NCBI RefSeq assembly: GCF_023343835.1
Contig: NC_064434.1
Coordinates: 18,767,505-18,831,504, forward strand
Direction: 5' to 3'
Source of the DNA: Lagopus muta
Taxonomy: Eukaryota > Chordata > Aves > Galliformes > Phasianidae
DNA length: 64,000 nucleotides
A model generated the notes under the pieces. It was not told the DNA's origin. It did not search any database and worked only from the letters and a program-made list of their open reading frames with translations. The position numbers were made by a program, and so were the translations under genes. Below, one piece after another: positions 58,963 to 64,000 of the stretch (its first letter is position 1; each line of letters starts with the position of its first letter).

Positions 58963-59621
58963 GAAGAGCTACCAAATGGTTTTGCAATGGGTAACTTGCT
59001 CCTACTGGAAAGATGAGAGAAATGTAAGAAACGCCTTTCAAGATCCTTACAAATCTGTAAGCAATATCTGACAGCAGATATGATCCCTCTTAAATTTTGA
59101 CTTAAAAATCCCTAATTATAGTCAATTTTAAATTAAAAACACTAAAACCATCTTATTTGGTGAAGTGGTTTTCAGTGCACGTATGCTCAAAACACTACAC
59201 CACATGTAATGGATAAGGAAAAGGTGCAAACATGAGCTGTTCAAGAGAAGACAATTCCAACAGATCTGTAGAAACAACACAGGTGAAGCAGTCTACCAGC
59301 TGTAAAGTAGTACCATGTCAGTTATCAAGACATACTTCAGTCATTTTATCTCCATAACTGTCCCAAAGCAAGGTGTAGTTCATTCCCTCCAGCAGGGAAA
59401 CATAAAACTTGCACCACCTGTTAGACCTATTTGTCCAAACCATTTTAGCCTGAAACTCCTCATAGAGTGTCTGAGCTTATTTTTGACTATTCTTTGGCTG
59501 CTTATAAAGCCTTGGATGTCCCCCTAGATTTGTCAGATGCACAAGACAAGTTTTACTCGTGCAGACCTAAATTTTTGTCCTATTAGTGACATTGCTCTCT
59601 TGCTATAGTCTGATAGACATA
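58963..59621. other. Intergenic, nothing recognised
   Basis: No repeat or coding signal identified. A 70-codon plus-strand frame at 59315-59527 has no recognisable relative. Confidence 0.5.
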
Positions 59622-60011
59622 GAATCTTATCACAGAATGGCTTAGGTTGGAAGTGACCTCACAGACCATTCAGTTCCAACCCCGTGCTGTGAGCAGGGTT
59701 GCCAACTGCTAGATCAAGCATCAGTTCTGGCTGCCCAGGACCCCACCCAACCTCAGAATGCCTCAAGGAATGGAACATCAACAGCTTCTATGGGCAGCCT
59801 CTGCCAGCAACTAAACACCTTCTCTGTGAAAAATTTCCAGACATCTAACCTAAATTTCCCCTCTTTTAGTTTAAAGCCATTCCCTCAGGTCCTATCACTA
59901 TCAGATCATGTAACAAGTCACTCTCCTTCCTGTTTATAAGCTCCTCTTTAGTGCTGGAAGGCTGCAATGAAGACTCTCCGGAGTTTTCTCTTTTCCAGGC
60001 TCAATGAGCCT
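59622..60011 (-). mobile_element. CR1 LINE 3' fragment
   Basis: 'cacagaatggcttaggttgg', 'aagtgacctcacagaccatt', 'gctgtgagcagggttgccaa', 'ctgcccaggaccccacccaa', 'cctaaatttcccctctttta' and 'ggagttttctcttttccagg' are in CR1 minus order. Moderately diverged, 5' truncated. Confidence 0.92.
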
Positions 60012-63000
60012 ACCTATTAGGCATTTACTTCCAAGTGATATTCACTGTGTCATGGAAAATCCCGTTTCTCTGTTTCAATTATAGAGGCTAGACAGCTATC
60101 ACATGTGGATGGATCTGCAGTGTAGCCATCTCTCACTGGTTAATGATCTAATCCCCACTGTTAATCCCTTGAGGGAAAACACACTAAATTACTCGGTAAT
60201 TTTGATCAAATATCCATTGAGTGAATTCCCATCCTAAACTGTTTTGTTATTCACATGCCACTAATTTAGATGCAGCTCTACTTTCTCAGTTATCTCTTAG
60301 CATTTGAAATGTATAGCCGTAATATATGGCTGTCTCTGGGATTATATCTCCCACAGGTTAAGAATATGTCAAACACTACAAAGACCAAGCTGTTTAGTAT
60401 AACCATCCAGCTCTCAGCCCACATCCTCTTAACAGCTCTCAAGAGGTGAGTTAAAAACCTGATCAGAAACTTAACAGATCCAGTTTTTAAATCACCCAGA
60501 AAGACAGAGATCTGAGCCCTAAATCACAGAGCGCCTGATCAACAACCTCTTAATTCTTGTTCTGAAAATCTGTGCCGATGGTGTCAACTGGCTTGAAGTA
60601 GCACAGTCTGTGGGTCAGCTCAGAAAGATGCAGTGCTTCCACCACCCTCAGACCATGCAGAGCCAATTTTAACGCTTAGATCTTGAGGAGGCAGAAATGC
60701 ATGTGGCAGGGTCTGTGAAGAAAAGAACTGGGTCACTGCTCTGGCTGAAGTTACAATGATGAAAGCTATGTCCTGCTCCCTGGACACACAAATGTAGCAG
60801 CTTCACAAATTTTCCTACATATTTTTTGCAAAAAGCATTCATTTTCTTAACAGGTCATGCCAAGATGAGTTCAGCCAATTCTTCTGGTTTCTAATTATAT
60901 TTTTCTCTGCTGGATCAAATCCCAGTAATTTACCTCATCCATGCTCATCAAGGCACTTGGTGCTTTGTTCTAATAATCATAATTTAAATGATACACCACA
61001 TTTTTTTTATATTTCAAAAACTACTGTTAATAAATTGCTTTTTAAAAGAATATTGACTAGTGAAGAAAAGTACCAGAACATCAATTTGTTCAAATTGTAC
61101 ATCCTTGTTCCCAAAGATGACTGTCTATTTTTTGTACAAAAAAAGGAATTCATCTTTGTCTGTATAAACTTTCCCAAATAGGAAGTATATTAGTTACAGA
61201 TTCAGAGAATTAATGCTGTTCTTTCTAAATGAAGACAATGAATAAATGATGCTAGTTTTGCAGAAACAAGGAAAATCTTTGTTCTTTACTTAGAACAATA
61301 CAATTTTGATCTACCAGACATAAGAATTCCAACAAAATAATGCATTCTCTTTGACTTAAGACATACAGGAATGATTCGTGAATTTCTGGAATCTCCTGTG
61401 AAACTGCATTCCCTACTGTCCTTTTCCGGTGCAGAATGGTTGCTTGGCCATACCAGAGAAGCTCTTGCACTGCTCAGGAGTGCCTCTGGACTGCCAAGCA
61501 ATGTTGGGTTGCTTGAGAGCACACCAGATCTTGACATCAACCTGACAGGACTTTTCTAGTGTTAAGCTGAACCCAAGCTGAATCTTATTTCAAACAGTTA
61601 GGTTCTTGCTTAAATTTAAGTTTTGGAAAAAAATAGTATTAAACCCAGAAATCTGATAGAAAGAGAAAATAAATATGTGATGGATTACCCTCTTTCTTAC
61701 CACCTTTCAACTTCATTATCAACCAAAACACTACTGTACACCTAAACATTTTTTCTATGCCTTCAAAATATTAATTTCCCTCTCAGTACTGATTGCTCCA
61801 AATACTTCCAAGATTACCAAAAGAAAATCGTACAGATGCAAATGGTGAAGATCACAGAGGATCAGACACCTCTAAGAATTATTTTTGTCGAAAACACAAA
61901 ATTAATATCATTTTTACTTAACAAAGGCATAAAATATTCACAAGTTACTTTGACACAAACTAGAGATAAGCTCTTTGTTACCTGAGACAGTAAGATAATG
62001 GGGGTTAAAATGCTAAGTGTTTAGCATTCTGTGATAGGAACATCACACCTAGAGAGAAATACAATGCTAGTTACAGAAACAGAAATACATATGGTGTTTT
62101 AAAGTAGATATTCTGAATAAACAATAGAAAAAAATGTTTCTGGTATGCTTAAAGTTTTCTGTTTTATTAATTTGACCACAATTTATGAAAAATAATAAAA
62201 AACTAAAGAGGGTCACCAAATAAACAAGATTGACTCTTTTCTATTTTGCAGATTTCAAAAACTATTACCTTAAGATTGTCTTTACTGCTCATAATCACAA
62301 TAACAGATATCACAGAATGATATTTTATGATGAAACAGCAGCCAGATCATATCATATATAATGCAGGTATATATTCAGACATTAACACAGCGAAGACTGG
62401 ATTGAAACATTAAACCAAGATATTGCTTTTTTTAATGCTCTTTTAAAGAGCTAAGTATTCACTGTAGACTTAGAGTAAAAAAAAATATCACCAGTAGAGA
62501 TAAATTACTCTTCTTGCTTCTTAGTTACAAAAGTGAATGGGCAGGTAGATACCAAACAGTTACACTTGAAAATCCTATCGATCAGGGAAGACACTGTGAC
62601 TGAAAGATAAGATTATCTGTTTAATACCAGATTTATACCTTTATCTTCAATGAATAGCTGTTGGAAGTTTCAGCTACTGTAAAAATGTCAGATACTTCAC
62701 ACAGCTTGTGAGCATGATGCCCCCTCACTATCTCTTTATCTGTATATAGTCACTTTGTATCACACATTTGACCTGTCTGAGAGGATTTCATGTGTTTTAT
62801 ATGAAAATAATACAATTGGTGAGCTGCACTATGGCCCTATTATCACAGTGCTCCGCAGAGAGCGGAGGTGAATTTTCTTAGAGGCATCTGCTTAAGACAG
62901 ATTTCCTGCAGAGAGCAGAGGTTGGCAGCATATTTCTGTGGGTCCTGGAAAGATCTGTTGACTCTCAAATCTGTATCCATGCCAGGGGGTCAAGATATAG

Positions 63001-64000
63001 CAAACTTCCTGTCTGTGTTCAGGGTAGATGCTTCAGGCTGTGGCAGAGTATCTTGCTGACACAAAAGGAATTGAATTTCTCCAGTGGAAAGAAACTCGCC
63101 TACCAGAGGTGGAGGTACGTTGGCACAGATTTTACCTACCTCCTGGTATCACAAAGAAATAGAAAAAGAATGAAATATGCCCCTTAACATTGTTTCTGTT
63201 TATGTGGTGCTCATGCTTGGGTCATGCTCCTGTCAGTCAACAAGAAAAGATTTAAAAATAGTGAAATCACAATAAAAGACAAGATATCACAGCAAATAGA
63301 AGAATATGAAAGAGAGATTGTTCAGTCCTGAGGCATTTATCTCTTAAGAGACATCAGTGGCCACGCAATACTGATGACTAGGAATTCAATTCTCAAGTGC
63401 TCTTATTTTGGATTTTAAGGGAACAGATCATATTGCTGTTTTGCTCTTTCTTTTCCTATGTGTACAATAGATCTGAAGTGATCACTTAGAGTGCTTCCTT
63501 GTTCATCTTTTCCAGATGGCTAATATTTACCATATGTGGCTGGTTCACTCAAGTCACCTGATATATATTGGTGCTATACAGAAACAAACAGTATAAAACA
63601 CCCACAGTGCTATCAACCTCACAAAAAGCTTATAATCACTGCTAAAGACATAAAGCAAATTATTCCTGTAATCATAATAGCATAGATTCTGCCTGTTTTA
63701 ACAGTTTTATATCTCTATTTTCATATCATCTGAATGCCTCATTTTCAAAACAGGAATGGAAGGGAGCGCTTGGATCATCAATGATGTTTATTTTATGAGG
63801 CACCAGGAATACTTATTCAACAGAACAAAATGCAATAGCATCTAAATCTGTACTAAAAGGCCATAAGCTAGAGTTACAAAGGCATATAAACAGAACGAGA
63901 ATATTGGAGGTTGTTGACAGGGCAACAGCAAGAAATTTGTTAAATAAAATTCTCAGACGCTGCATCTTGGAAATTATTTCTCATACTAAAAAAGAAGGCA
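60012..64000. other. Intergenic, no gene recognised
   Basis: AT-rich. A small direct repeat ('cagagagcggaggt' at about 62856 and 'cagagagcagaggt' at about 62911) lies in a short frame at 62868-63059 that has no known relative. No CR1 copy or RNA gene seen to the window's end. Confidence 0.55.

Noticed and set aside
1..64000. Endogenous retrovirus or LTR
   Set aside because: No paired LTR-like direct repeats, no tRNA-primer site next to one, and no gag/pol/env-like frame; the only RT is of CR1 type.
1..64000. Prokaryotic systems (operons, CRISPR, prophage, toxin-antitoxin)
   Set aside because: Coding density, tRNA structure, CR1 and mariner content all indicate a vertebrate nuclear genome; no regularly spaced repeat array was seen.

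Overview
The window looks like nuclear DNA from a bird, most likely a galliform such as chicken. The evidence is about fifteen CR1 LINE insertions of several ages, two copies of a mariner-type element resembling the chicken Mariner1_GG/Galluhop group, and a eukaryotic tRNA gene with internal promoter boxes and no encoded CCA. The background is AT-rich, full of short homopolymer runs, and holds no recognisable host protein-coding exon. I read it as a gene desert or a very large intron. Family assignments are from memory of the consensus sequences; no search was run.

Layout. 0-14 kb: two CR1 pieces (1-440 and a 64-bp scrap at 2722), a plus-strand CR1 3' end at 6566-6920, and a repeat-free stretch at about 8.5-9.5 kb whose composition suggests a conserved non-coding element. 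14.3-16.4 kb: a 2.1-kb decayed minus-strand CR1 that has lost the C-terminal part of ORF2. 18.1-18.7 kb: an apparently intact tRNA-Ser(AGA) gene with a Pol III T-run terminator, followed within 0.5 kb by a small mixed inverted/direct duplication. 18.7-28.5 kb: mostly unremarkable. 28.6-29.6 kb: an older CR1 piece.

31.7-35.5 kb is the centre of interest. A mariner deletion derivative (31684-35541, TA on both sides) is split by a 3.37-kb CR1 in minus orientation. The insertion is bounded by a 5-bp direct repeat (AAACC), carries three perfect copies of the 8-bp CR1 3'-end repeat, and keeps an uninterrupted 976-codon ORF2 with all visible endonuclease and reverse-transcriptase catalytic motifs. 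Upstream is the C-terminal part of ORF1 (SGNH-esterase-like), 5'-truncated and fused in frame to mariner sequence. The CR1 is therefore younger than the mariner, and its intact ORF2 implies a recent insertion.

41-64 kb: a second, unsplit mariner derivative (42759-43292) with recognisable N- and C-terminal transposase remnants, then a run of CR1 3' fragments of different ages, including one resembling the ancient amniote-wide CR1/L3 type (49.6-50.05 kb), a 58-bp duplication 2.7 kb apart (56.2/58.9 kb) and an AT-rich palindrome (57.6 kb).

No CRISPR array, operon, provirus or phage was seen. The only features with plausible current function are the tRNA gene, the CR1 ORF2 (possibly still able to encode enzyme, although the copy lacks its 5' end and promoter), and, speculatively, the conserved-element candidate.
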